Source: an archaeon
GTDB taxonomy: Archaea > Thermoproteota > Nitrososphaeria > Nitrososphaerales > JACAEJ01
NCBI GenBank assembly: GCA_024256265.1
Contig: JACGUK010000014.1
Coordinates: 1 to 29,857 of the forward strand
Direction of reading: 5' to 3'
DNA: 29,857 bases
The notes beneath the pieces are model-generated. The model saw nothing but the letters and a program-made list of their open reading frames with translations. It did not search any database and was not told where the DNA came from. This document shows, piece by piece, positions 22,636 through 29,857 of the stretch; within the stretch, counting starts at the first letter, position 1; each line of letters starts with the position of its first letter. The translations under genes were made by a program, and so were the position numbers.

Positions 22636-23883
22636 ATGCGTCTACTTTTTTGGCAACGAATCCAAAGCGTTATGAATTATTATGGTGGGATTGAAAGAGA
22701 CGCTAAACTACTTATTATCGTAAATAGCCTCGTATCTTTGCCCTTCAGCTTTCTGCTGGTCATTCAACCAATCTATCTTGATAAAGCAGGGATAGATGCA
22801 ACTATGATAGGCGCACTTTATACTGCGTTTGGTCTAGCAAGTTCAACCCTTGTCGTTCCCTTTGGCATATTGAGCGATAGGTATGGCAGAAAGCTCTTTC
22901 TAATGCTAGGAATAATCCTTCAATTCATCTTCTACACCGTATACTTTCTTACCATATACTATCCTCTTCTTTTAATCTCTGGAATAATCGGTGGCATTGG
23001 TAATGCCATGTTCTATCCATCTAGTAGCGCTTTATTGGCAGAGAAGTCCTCTGAAGAGAAAAGAACTTTGGCCTTCAGCCTCTCCTTCTTTGCCTCAACT
23101 TTTGCTTACACCTTTGGGGCTTTGTTGAGCGGTCTGCCAAATTACTTTAGAGTTTGGTTCAACCTTTCTGAATTATTCTCATACAGACCTATGTTCGCTA
23201 TTGCTGCCATCTTTTTGATTTCCTCATCTATACCTCTTACTTTCATCAGGGAGGTCAGATTCTATAAGGATAAAAGAAGGCTCCTCCCAAGAAGGTCGTT
23301 GAATATCATAGCCAAAATCTCTCTTTTCAATGCTTTGATAGGTCTAGGGGCTGGTTTCATAATACCCCTCTTTTCTCTCTGGTTTTACTTAAGGTTTGGA
23401 TTAGATGAGGTAGTTTTAGGGCCATTATTCGCTATTGTAAATGGCGTCATGGCTCTATCTTACCTTACAGCCCCTAAGCTCTCGGATTCTTTTGGCATGA
23501 TAAATAGCATAGTTCTGACCATAAGCATATCCACAGGATTGATGTTCACAATACCATTTATGAGTGATTATGGCATTGTAGCAGTCCTGTTCGTATTCAG
23601 AAACTTCTTAATGAACGTGTCCAATCCTATATCTATATCTTTTATGATGAATAATGTTGCTCCAGAAGAAAGAGGATCGGCCACAGGAATAACAGGTGTA
23701 GCGTGGAACCTCCCTTACTCCATAACTTCAACCTTTGGAGGTTACATCATGGCTAATATCTCACTTCATCTACCATTCTTGATCTGTGGTACCCTCTATG
23801 CTATCTCCACTACTTTATTCTATGTGTTCTTTAGGCGTTTTAAGCCTAAAAGAGAAATTTTAGGTCGGCTTTCATCAGTTTAA
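22636..23883 (+). CDS. MFS transporter
   Basis: A 415-residue protein with about 12 membrane helices. The loop 2-3 signature GILSDRYGRKLFLMLG is clear, followed by GIIGGIGNAMFYPSSSALLA. The central cytoplasmic loop holds RFYKDKRRLLPRRS. The second half has APKLSDSFGM in the equivalent loop and ERGSATGITGVAWNLPYS near helix 11. Substrate is unknown; the pattern is like multidrug or sugar efflux carriers. ATG 22636 fits the TATA spacing; ATG 22672 would also retain all helices. It is unrelated in detail to the MFS gene at 10814. Confidence 0.82.
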   Translation: MRLLFWQRIQSVMNYYGGIERDAKLLIIVNSLVSLPFSFLLVIQPIYLDKAGIDATMIGALYTAFGLASSTLVVPFGILSDRYGRKLFLMLGIILQFIFYTVYFLTIYYPLLLISGIIGGIGNAMFYPSSSALLAEKSSEEKRTLAFSLSFFASTFAYTFGALLSGLPNYFRVWFNLSELFSYRPMFAIAAIFLISSSIPLTFIREVRFYKDKRRLLPRRSLNIIAKISLFNALIGLGAGFIIPLFSLWFYLRFGLDEVVLGPLFAIVNGVMALSYLTAPKLSDSFGMINSIVLTISISTGLMFTIPFMSDYGIVAVLFVFRNFLMNVSNPISISFMMNNVAPEERGSATGITGVAWNLPYSITSTFGGYIMANISLHLPFLICGTLYAISTTLFYVFFRRFKPKREILGRLSSV

Positions 23884-23940
23884 GCTAATTTTAATTAAAT
23901 CAGCAACGCTTTAATAATTAAGCTTACTTAACGCGTCAAT

Positions 23941-24833
23941 ATGCCAAAAGAACCTCCTGATGAGTGGGTTATATCTGCGGTCGAGAAAACAAGCCCAAGT
24001 GTAGTTAACATTAGCACTGTTCGCCTTCTTAGAGATTATTTCTTTCATGTTCATCCTGTTAAGGGTATAGGCTCAGAGGTAGTGATAGAATCGATGTAAC
24101 TTTAGTCGATGGGAGAAAGTTATCAGGAAGACTAGTAGGGGCTGATGCCAGTTCGGATATAGCCATAGTAAAGGTTGATGAAGAAGGTTTACCAGCCGCA
24201 GAGTTAGGCGACTCTGATAGATTAAGAGTAGGGCAATTCGTCATCGCTATAGGTAACCCATTCGCTCTTGTAGGTGGCCCTACAGTTACGACAGGCGTTG
24301 TAAGTGCCATCAACCGTAACATACAAGTCGAAGACCATGTTTATGAGAGCTTGATTCAGACAGATGCAGCGATAAACCCAGGGAATAGTGGTGGACCTTT
24401 AGTGGATAGAGATGGAAGAGTTATTGGAATAAGCACTGCTATGGTCCCCTTCGCTCAAGGCATAGGCTTTGCCATACCTATCAATTCTGTGAAGAAGATA
24501 GTCGATGAGCTCATTTCTTATGGGAGGGTGATAAGACCTTGGCTAGGTGTAATAGGAATGAGTGTAACAGATGAGATAGCCTCTTATTATGAATTGCCAG
24601 TCAAGGCTGGGGTCATAGTGGCCAGAGTTATCTATGGTAGCCCTGCTCATAGAATGGGCATATCAGAAGGAGATGTGATAGTTAGAATTAATGGCACATC
24701 TATAGAGACGATAAGAGACTTACAAAAATCTATTCAAAAGAAAGGGGTAGGAGATAGAGTAGAGGTGGAATTGATTAGAGGTTATCAGAGAGGAGTTGTT
24801 GAAGTAACACTTGCTGAATTACCTCAGGTTTAA
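23941..24833 (+). pseudogene. HtrA/DegP-like serine protease, broken
   Basis: The first frame from ATG 23941 reads ISAVEKTSPSVVNISTVRLL and then HPVKGIGSEVVIESM before a stop at about 24097-24099. A second frame, open from about 24069, continues DRIDVTLVDGRKLSGRLVGA, DASSDIAIVKV (catalytic Asp), the GNPF segment and INPGNSGGPL (catalytic Ser), then a PDZ domain (RPWLGVIGMSV to VELIRGYQRG). Between GIGS and DRID, homologs have about 20 residues containing the catalytic histidine (TNxHV). Those codons are missing and the frame is shifted. No ATG, GTG or TTG occurs in the second frame until TTG 24351. The gene is therefore inactive as a protease, unless the sequence has an error here. Confidence 0.8.
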
Positions 24834-24880
24834 AAAATCTTCCTGCAGATTCTTCTATTTTTACGATTTGTTCATATTTG

Positions 24881-25177
24881 ATGTTAGGTTTAAGAGTATT
24901 ACCTGAAGGTTTTCAAGGCATTAGCTTTGGAGTTATGGACGGGCTAATTACAACTGTGGGAGTTTTCGTTATCCCAATACTCTTTTTTGGTCTACCCTTT
25001 GCCATTTATGTAGGTGTATTGCTCACTCTGATAATTCTTATATTCCTTGGAATATTCGTGGCAAAGGTTGGGGAAAAGAGTTACAGCGTTATAATTGAAT
25101 ACATAGCATTCGTATTTATCATCTTGATCATCAGTTATGTGCTTGGAGTAGTCTACAAAACTGTAGTCTTGATCTGA
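24881..25177 (+). CDS. Small VIT/CCC1-like membrane protein
   Basis: A 98-residue protein with three membrane helices (about residues 15-38, 41-62 and 74-97). The segment GISFGVMDGLITTVGVFVIP resembles the first helix of the VIT1/CCC1 iron-manganese transporter family, which normally has five helices. The acidic metal-binding loop of full-length members is absent. It may be a short family member acting as an oligomer, or a truncated descendant. TTG 24878 directly precedes ATG 24881, and both are in frame. A T-rich stretch follows the stop. Confidence 0.55.
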   Translation: MLGLRVLPEGFQGISFGVMDGLITTVGVFVIPILFFGLPFAIYVGVLLTLIILIFLGIFVAKVGEKSYSVIIEYIAFVFIILIISYVLGVVYKTVVLI

Positions 25178-25230
25178 TACGTAACAGTCTCTTAGTTGAA
25201 AATTTTCTAAATTGCAAGAAAGGCTCTAGT

Positions 25231-25241
25231 CTTTTTCTTTT
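25231..25241 (+). terminator. T-rich terminator after the VIT-like gene
   Basis: CTTTTTCTTTT occurs about 55 bases past the stop, a typical archaeal U-rich termination site. Confidence 0.35.
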
Positions 25242-25305
25242 AACTTTGCTTATCAGAGTTTTCCTTTTCAAAAAGTGGTAGGCATAATAGAAGAGTCTTT
25301 TTGAC

Positions 25306-25324
25306 TTATACTAAAGAAGTATAA
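25306..25324. promoter_or_regulatory. Inverted repeat upstream of formate dehydrogenase
   Basis: TTATACT, five bases (AAAGA), then AGTATAA form a perfect 7-bp inverted repeat. It lies about 62 bases before the TATA box, a possible activator or repressor site. Confidence 0.35.
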
Positions 25325-25385
25325 AGATGCATAAAGAACCCCCTTGTCGTAATACTATAGAGGCGTCAAATACTTGAAAACAAGA

Positions 25386-25393
25386 TTTATATA
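25386..25393 (+). promoter_or_regulatory. TATA box for the formate dehydrogenase operon
   Basis: TTTATATA predicts a transcription start near 25416-25418, just before the in-frame ATA at 25422. Confidence 0.6.
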
Positions 25394-25421
25394 ACCAAAT
25401 TTTAGCTACAGAGAGGGGTGA

Positions 25422-28400
25422 ATAGAGTTACCAAATCCATCAAACTTAGATGAAAATAATGAGACCTTTGTCAATTCTTCAGGAGCTGATAATGATTCGA
25501 TCAAGATAAGCAGAAGAGATTTCCTGAAACTTGGCGGGATAGCAACTATCACAGCGATCGCCCTAGGAGAAATTCCTGAGGTTATGGCAAGTGCGGAAGG
25601 TTACCCTAATCCCGAAAGGATTGAAAACTACCAAATGGGGCAACAGTTTCCAAGCATCTGCCCATATTGTGCAGGGGGGTGCGGGGTTCTGGTAACGACT
25701 TTGAATGATAAAGTTATAGAGACAGAGGGAGACCCTATCCATCCTATAAATGAAGGTGCCTTATGTAGCAAGGCAACTGCATACTTTCAGTTGATAAATA
25801 ATGATCGCCGTATAAAGAAACCGATGAAAAGAACAAACCCGATTAAGGGTGAGAATGTAGACCCAATGTGGGAAGAAGTCACATGGGAAGAGGCATATAA
25901 TATAATCGCTCAAAAGGTTAAAGATGCAATGGAAGGCATCCTCTACAAACATCCAAACTCGACTACTGGAAAAGACGATTACTACTATGTAGGCAAAGAC
26001 TCACCTATAGCATGGCTCGGATCATCTTATTGGAATAACGAAGAATGTTATCTAGGCAAGAAATTAATTTCGCTACTCGGCTCAACTAATGTTGAGCATC
26101 AAGCGAGAAAGTGCCATGCTTCAACAGTGGTAGCACTAGCAAACACCTATGGCTTCGGTGCAATGACAAATCATATAATCGACGCTAAAAACTCTAAGGT
26201 ATTCCTGATAGTGAGCAACCCAGCTGAGTCACACTCAATGGAATTCAGGTGGGTAACAAGAGCAATAGAAAATAAGAATGCGAAGGTGATAGTCCTTGAC
26301 CCAAGATTTAATAGGACTGGCTCTAAGGCAGATATCTATGTGAGGTATAGATCTGGCTCAGAAGCAGCGATATTCCTAGGCTTAATCAAATACACTATCG
26401 AGAATGGACGATATGACAAAGATTTTCTTGAAATAAGGACTACTGCTCCTTACGACCTTAATGGCAACTTCTTAAGTGATTGGGAGACGAACCCTGATTC
26501 GATCTTTAGTAAACTAAAGGCTATCGTTAATGATTATGATCCAAATGAAGTGTATAGAATCTCTGGCATACCTCCAGATAAATTCGAGTTGATCGCTGAT
26601 ACCTTCACGGACACGAACAATAGACCAGGCAACATCTACTATGCTATGGGTACAACACAGCATACAAACGCAACCCAAGCGATTAGAGCGCATGCAATAT
26701 TACAATTATTACTTGGGAATATGGGTAAACCTGGAGGCGGGGTGAATGCTCTAAGAGGCATAAGTAATGTTCAAGGATCAACAGACCAGAACCTATTAGC
26801 ACATGTAATCATGGGTTATCGTGAGCAGCCAAACACTAAGAAGTGGTATAGCCCATCGACAGTAATTGAGGACAAATTTGAGGATCAGATAAGAAGATAT
26901 CAGAAATGGAAGAATTCAAACCCTTCGAAGCGTGGTGGAGTCTCGGGAGGCACCATATATCCTTGGCCTGATCAGGCTACAGCAGAATCTGCGGGAATGG
27001 CATCTCTATGGCGATGGGATGATAGAATGTTCACAACTTGGAATGCCCTTGAGTACCATTGGGGAATTTATATAGGTACATGGCCAGGCATAGATCCTGA
27101 TAACGAGCCTATTGTATGCGACTTGCCTGTTGGTTTTGGTAATTTCATTGTGCAGATATTCAGGGCTATAGAAGCTGGACTGATCAAAGTTATTTTCATC
27201 AATGCAGAGAATCCAGCTGTATCGATGCCCAATGCTTATCGCATAAGGAATGATGCTTTGGCAAAGGAAGGACTATTTGTAGTTGTGAATGAAATCTTCG
27301 AAACAGAGACAGCAGTCTATGCGGATATTCTACTCCCTGGAACTGTTCAGGTCGAAAGATCTGGAAGCATTACAAATACAGGAAGATGGATTCAATGGCG
27401 TTGGAAGGCAGTAGACCCACCAGGAGAATGTAAACAAGAATTACAGTACTTGACTGAATTGTTCGAGAGGTTGCGTGAGGATGCTGGTATAAAAGTGCCA
27501 TCAGAAATGTATGAAGTTGAGAATGCTACTAGTATCACTAAGAATATTGGTGGTGTAACCCTTGAGAATAATCCTGATAATACTTGGCCATCATCACAAG
27601 GAACCGATGCAGAATCTGTCTATAAAGAAATGTGTGCCAAAGCGATTGGGGTAGGAGATCAGACATTGGAGCAAAGCGCGGCTAACAGGATTTACATGAA
27701 TGGGTGGGACCCTGCTCTAAGACCTGATCTTGATGGAATTTTAGCAAAGAGGCGTGATATTACACCTGTTGATGCTAACGATGAGGAATATGGCTACTTT
27801 AAGAACTGGGCTTTCAGCTGGATGCTTAACCAGAGGGTATTATATAACCTAGGTGAAGGTACGACTCCAACTTTCAAATTCTTCACTTGGTGGGCTCATA
27901 GTGATACAAAGTGGTTAGGCTGGGATAAAGCTGCGATCTGGTCTAGACCTTTATATGACACGACTAAATCAGACTGGAACCCACTCAAGCATGGTCTCCC
28001 AAAGCATAACGAACCATTGGAGAGCCCAGATGCTCAATTGAAAGATGAGTATCCAAGCATGTGGGATGAGTATGCACCAGCACTTAAGTATGAAGTAACT
28101 ACGGGTAGCCCAGAAATTTATCCATATGTGCTCACAACATTCAGATTGGCAGAGCATATGCAGGCTGGCGCTATGACGAGAAATTTATCTTGGCTTGTAG
28201 AACTACAACCAGAGATGTTCATAGAAATAAGTCAAGAGCTTGCTTCTGATCTTGGTGTGAAGAGTGGCGATTATGTAATAGTGAAGACTGCAAGAAGTGT
28301 AATTACCAACCCTGATGGTGAGAGAATGAAATGCATAGTTACGGAGAGGATTAAACGTTTGACCATTAACGGTAAACCCGTGGATGAAGTGGCTATGCCT

Positions 28401-28526
28401 TGGCACTGGGGCTTCAAAGGTCTCAGCACAGGACCTAGTGCAAATGTATTAACAATAGATGCTGTGGATGTTAGTGCTCATATACCAGAGTACAAAGCTT
28501 GCTTATGTAAGGTGGAGAAAGCATAA
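25422..28526 (+). CDS. Formate dehydrogenase-N type catalytic subunit, Tat-exported
   Basis: A bis-pterin Mo/W oxidoreductase close to FdnG/FdoG. A Tat signal lies at residues 30-58 counted from ATA 25422 (SRRDFLKLGG, hydrophobic core, ASA cleavage site). Then come the [4Fe-4S] ligands CPYCAGGC and GALCSK, and HQARKCHASTVVALANTYGF, where the cysteine replaces selenocysteine and is followed by the catalytic His. FGAMTNHIIDAKNSKVFLI and GNMGKPGGGVNALRGISNVQ match FDH-N closely. It would oxidise formate outside the membrane. The first ATG (25584, 980 residues) lies at the signal cleavage site, so it cannot be the start if the signal is real. No ATG, GTG or TTG exists in frame between the TGA at 25419-25421 and that ATG. 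ATA 25422 is the best candidate; a frameshift from GTG 25418 is the alternative. Confidence 0.85.
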   Translation: MELPNPSNLDENNETFVNSSGADNDSIKISRRDFLKLGGIATITAIALGEIPEVMASAEGYPNPERIENYQMGQQFPSICPYCAGGCGVLVTTLNDKVIETEGDPIHPINEGALCSKATAYFQLINNDRRIKKPMKRTNPIKGENVDPMWEEVTWEEAYNIIAQKVKDAMEGILYKHPNSTTGKDDYYYVGKDSPIAWLGSSYWNNEECYLGKKLISLLGSTNVEHQARKCHASTVVALANTYGFGAMTNHIIDAKNSKVFLIVSNPAESHSMEFRWVTRAIENKNAKVIVLDPRFNRTGSKADIYVRYRSGSEAAIFLGLIKYTIENGRYDKDFLEIRTTAPYDLNGNFLSDWETNPDSIFSKLKAIVNDYDPNEVYRISGIPPDKFELIADTFTDTNNRPGNIYYAMGTTQHTNATQAIRAHAILQLLLGNMGKPGGGVNALRGISNVQGSTDQNLLAHVIMGYREQPNTKKWYSPSTVIEDKFEDQIRRYQKWKNSNPSKRGGVSGGTIYPWPDQATAESAGMASLWRWDDRMFTTWNALEYHWGIYIGTWPGIDPDNEPIVCDLPVGFGNFIVQIFRAIEAGLIKVIFINAENPAVSMPNAYRIRNDALAKEGLFVVVNEIFETETAVYADILLPGTVQVERSGSITNTGRWIQWRWKAVDPPGECKQELQYLTELFERLREDAGIKVPSEMYEVENATSITKNIGGVTLENNPDNTWPSSQGTDAESVYKEMCAKAIGVGDQTLEQSAANRIYMNGWDPALRPDLDGILAKRRDITPVDANDEEYGYFKNWAFSWMLNQRVLYNLGEGTTPTFKFFTWWAHSDTKWLGWDKAAIWSRPLYDTTKSDWNPLKHGLPKHNEPLESPDAQLKDEYPSMWDEYAPALKYEVTTGSPEIYPYVLTTFRLAEHMQAGAMTRNLSWLVELQPEMFIEISQELASDLGVKSGDYVIVKTARSVITNPDGERMKCIVTERIKRLTINGKPVDEVAMPWHWGFKGLSTGPSANVLTIDAVDVSAHIPEYKACLCKVEKA

Positions 28527-28534
28527 GGTGGTGA

Positions 28535-29356
28535 ATGTTGGTTTCTATATATTTTAAACCAAGTAAGCTTATAGACCTAACGAAATGTATTGGTTGTAGA
28601 GCCTGCCAAGTAGCTTGTAAAAGATGGAATATGCGTCCAGGAGAAGAAACATCACTAAGTAGTGATTGGACTAATCCACCAATGCTGAGCCATAAAACTT
28701 GGACACATGTAAAGTTCAAACTCATGTATGATCAGAACAACGATGGGTACAAATGGGTATTCACAAAATGGCAATGTATGCAGTGTAACGACCCTCCATG
28801 CTTGCCGGTCTGCCCAACCAAAGCCATATACAAGCGCGAAGATGGGATAGTTCACATTTACAGTGAGAGGTGCATAGGTTGCAAATACTGCGTCACGGCA
28901 TGTCCCTACAGGGCTCGATTCTACGGTTACGATGAGTATCATGGGATAAAATCTGTCTACAAGTGCCACTTCTGCATGAATAGGCTTGATGCTGGGTTAG
29001 AGAAGCCTGCCTGTGTTCAGGCATGTCCAACACAAGCTCTTGAGTTCGGTGAGCGTGATGAGATGATCGAAAAGGCAAGGGCAAGGGCGGAAGCAATCGG
29101 AGGGTACGTCTTTGGTGATGAGGAGGACATAGGCAACTCAGTGATCTATGTTTCCAAAGTTCCCTTTGAGGAGTTGGGCTTCCCAACACATGAGATGAGG
29201 GTTCCAGCCCCATTGGCGATAGGGAAACTTCTAACACAGCGTGGAGGGATTGCGATTTTCGGTGCTGGGGCTCTTGCCTTCCTAGGCTTTGTGCTGTGGC
29301 GGAAGGAAAGGATAAGTAGGGCTAAGATGAGGGAGATATCCAAATCTAAGGAGTGA
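28535..29356 (+). CDS. Formate dehydrogenase iron-sulfur subunit
   Basis: A 273-residue ferredoxin-type subunit like FdnH. Four cysteine groups are present: CIGCRACQVACKRW, CMQCNDPPCLPVCPTKAI, CIGCKYCVTACPY and CHFCMNRLDAGLEKPACVQA followed by CP. They bind four [4Fe-4S] clusters that carry electrons from the catalytic subunit to the membrane. A single C-terminal membrane helix (about residues 235-258, GIAIFGAGALAFLGFVLW) anchors it, as in FdnH. ATG 28535 directly follows GGTGGTGA and lies eight bases after the catalytic-subunit stop, so the genes form one operon. It has no signal peptide and is probably exported with its Tat partner. Confidence 0.9.
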   Translation: MLVSIYFKPSKLIDLTKCIGCRACQVACKRWNMRPGEETSLSSDWTNPPMLSHKTWTHVKFKLMYDQNNDGYKWVFTKWQCMQCNDPPCLPVCPTKAIYKREDGIVHIYSERCIGCKYCVTACPYRARFYGYDEYHGIKSVYKCHFCMNRLDAGLEKPACVQACPTQALEFGERDEMIEKARARAEAIGGYVFGDEEDIGNSVIYVSKVPFEELGFPTHEMRVPAPLAIGKLLTQRGGIAIFGAGALAFLGFVLWRKERISRAKMREISKSKE

Positions 29357-29362
29357 TGAGTA

Positions 29363-29857
29363 ATGGCGTATGAATTAGCTTGGGGATGGGAGATCGCTGC
29401 TGCCATCTTCTTCGGAGGGCTTGGTGGAGGAGCCTTCATATTGACAGCTGTAACAAGCTTTCTTACAGGGAATGCTTATAGAGACATCTTAAAGTTCGGA
29501 TCGTACATCGGAGTGCTAAGTGCAATTCTATGCATCTTCTTCTTCATGCTCGACCTAGGCGCACCCGAACGTGCATTGTTTGCATACTCCAATCCTAGTT
29601 CGATGATCACTATAGGGACTACGATCTTAACTGTCATAATTCCTCTAGGGTTAGTGTACGCATCTTTCCATCCACCCGATTCATTGCCTCGACTCAAATC
29701 TATGTTTATCTGGTCTGGCAACATAAGGGCAAGGACTGCAATTGAAGTGCTAACATTCATATTTGGAGTAGGTTTGGTCTCTTATACGGGGTTCGTTTTA
29801 GGCGTTATATTGGCTACACCTTTCTGGGGTTCTCCATTGTTAGCGGCGCTCTTCTTC
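29363..29857 (+). CDS. NrfD-type membrane anchor subunit, 3' end cut by window
   Basis: The frame runs from ATG 29363 to the window end (165 codons) without a stop. The start WGWEIAAAIFFGGLGGGAFI, then FFFMLDLGAPERALFAYSNP, and FIWSGNIRARTAIEVLTFIF are typical of the NrfD/PsrC family. At least four membrane helices are present in the visible part. Such subunits transfer electrons between quinone and the iron-sulfur subunit without heme. Replacing the FdnI cytochrome b of classical FDH-N, it would be the quinone-reducing site here. GGAG and GTGATGAG precede the ATG, six bases after the FeS-subunit stop. Confidence 0.88.
   Translation, partial: MAYELAWGWEIAAAIFFGGLGGGAFILTAVTSFLTGNAYRDILKFGSYIGVLSAILCIFFFMLDLGAPERALFAYSNPSSMITIGTTILTVIIPLGLVYASFHPPDSLPRLKSMFIWSGNIRARTAIEVLTFIFGVGLVSYTGFVLGVILATPFWGSPLLAALFF

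Noticed and set aside
28893..29237. A reverse frame over the formate dehydrogenase FeS subunit
   Set aside because: It is a shadow of the cysteine-rich ferredoxin gene, giving artefactual Pro/His/Leu-rich sequence.
1..29857. CRISPR arrays, insertion sequences and rRNA/tRNA genes
   Set aside because: I saw no spaced direct repeats, no transposase, and no conserved RNA gene motifs anywhere in the window.

Overview
The window reads as a chromosomal segment of an archaeon. Most genes have TATA-like boxes about 24-35 bases before the start. Many transcripts look leaderless or have a very short leader, and where a ribosome-binding site is present it is usually GGTGA. Archaeal families are common: an AbrB-PhoU regulator, a CDC48-N-like double-psi barrel protein, a Fae-Hps fusion and the LysW-dependent lysine pathway. 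The DNA is AT-rich. The gene mix suggests an anaerobic or facultative member of the TACK group (Thermoproteota-like) or a related lineage. I cannot name the organism.

Layout. 1-1635: a truncated unknown gene and a glycerophosphodiester phosphodiesterase. 1636-5321: a membrane protein with a ribbon-helix-helix-like tail, then an operon of a small membrane protein, a NarI/DsrM/HdrE-type cytochrome b, an HdrD/DsrK-type iron-sulfur protein and heme O synthase. A perfect 19-bp palindrome lies in front of this operon. 5555-7216: an AbrB-PhoU regulator and a free-standing double-psi barrel protein. 7217-10700: an accessory region with a broken integrase-like fragment, a winged-helix protein, two paralogous zinc ribbons, small unknown ORFs, a Tat-exported beta-helix protein and an unknown helical protein. 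10814-14338: an MFS exporter, SfsA, a ModE-type regulator with a periplasmic-binding-protein-like sensor domain, and a PEBP-family protein. 14541-16014: a small unknown gene overlapping Fae-Hps. 16158-18616: the tungstate ABC transporter TupABC. 18721-22582: a lysine biosynthesis cluster (Lrp/LysM-like regulator, homocitrate synthase, LysW, LysX, LysK). 22636-25177: an MFS transporter, a broken HtrA protease and a small VIT-like membrane protein. 25422-29857: a Tat-exported formate dehydrogenase (catalytic subunit, FeS subunit) and an NrfD-type anchor cut by the window end.

How the parts fit (inference). The formate dehydrogenase would oxidise formate outside the membrane and pass electrons to quinone. 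It needs a Mo or W bis-pterin cofactor, and TupABC with its ModE-like regulator would supply and sense the metal. The cytochrome b/HdrD-like pair could take quinol electrons to a cytoplasmic disulfide or sulfur acceptor; its operon also carries heme O synthase. Fae-Hps links formaldehyde and pentose metabolism.

The strongest sequence-level observations are: two tandem E. coli ModE-like operators with identical spacing directly in front of tupA; two genes (lysX and the formate dehydrogenase) whose conserved N-termini begin where no ATG, GTG or TTG exists; an HtrA gene that has lost its catalytic-histidine segment; and the accessory region with its Tat-exported beta-helix protein.
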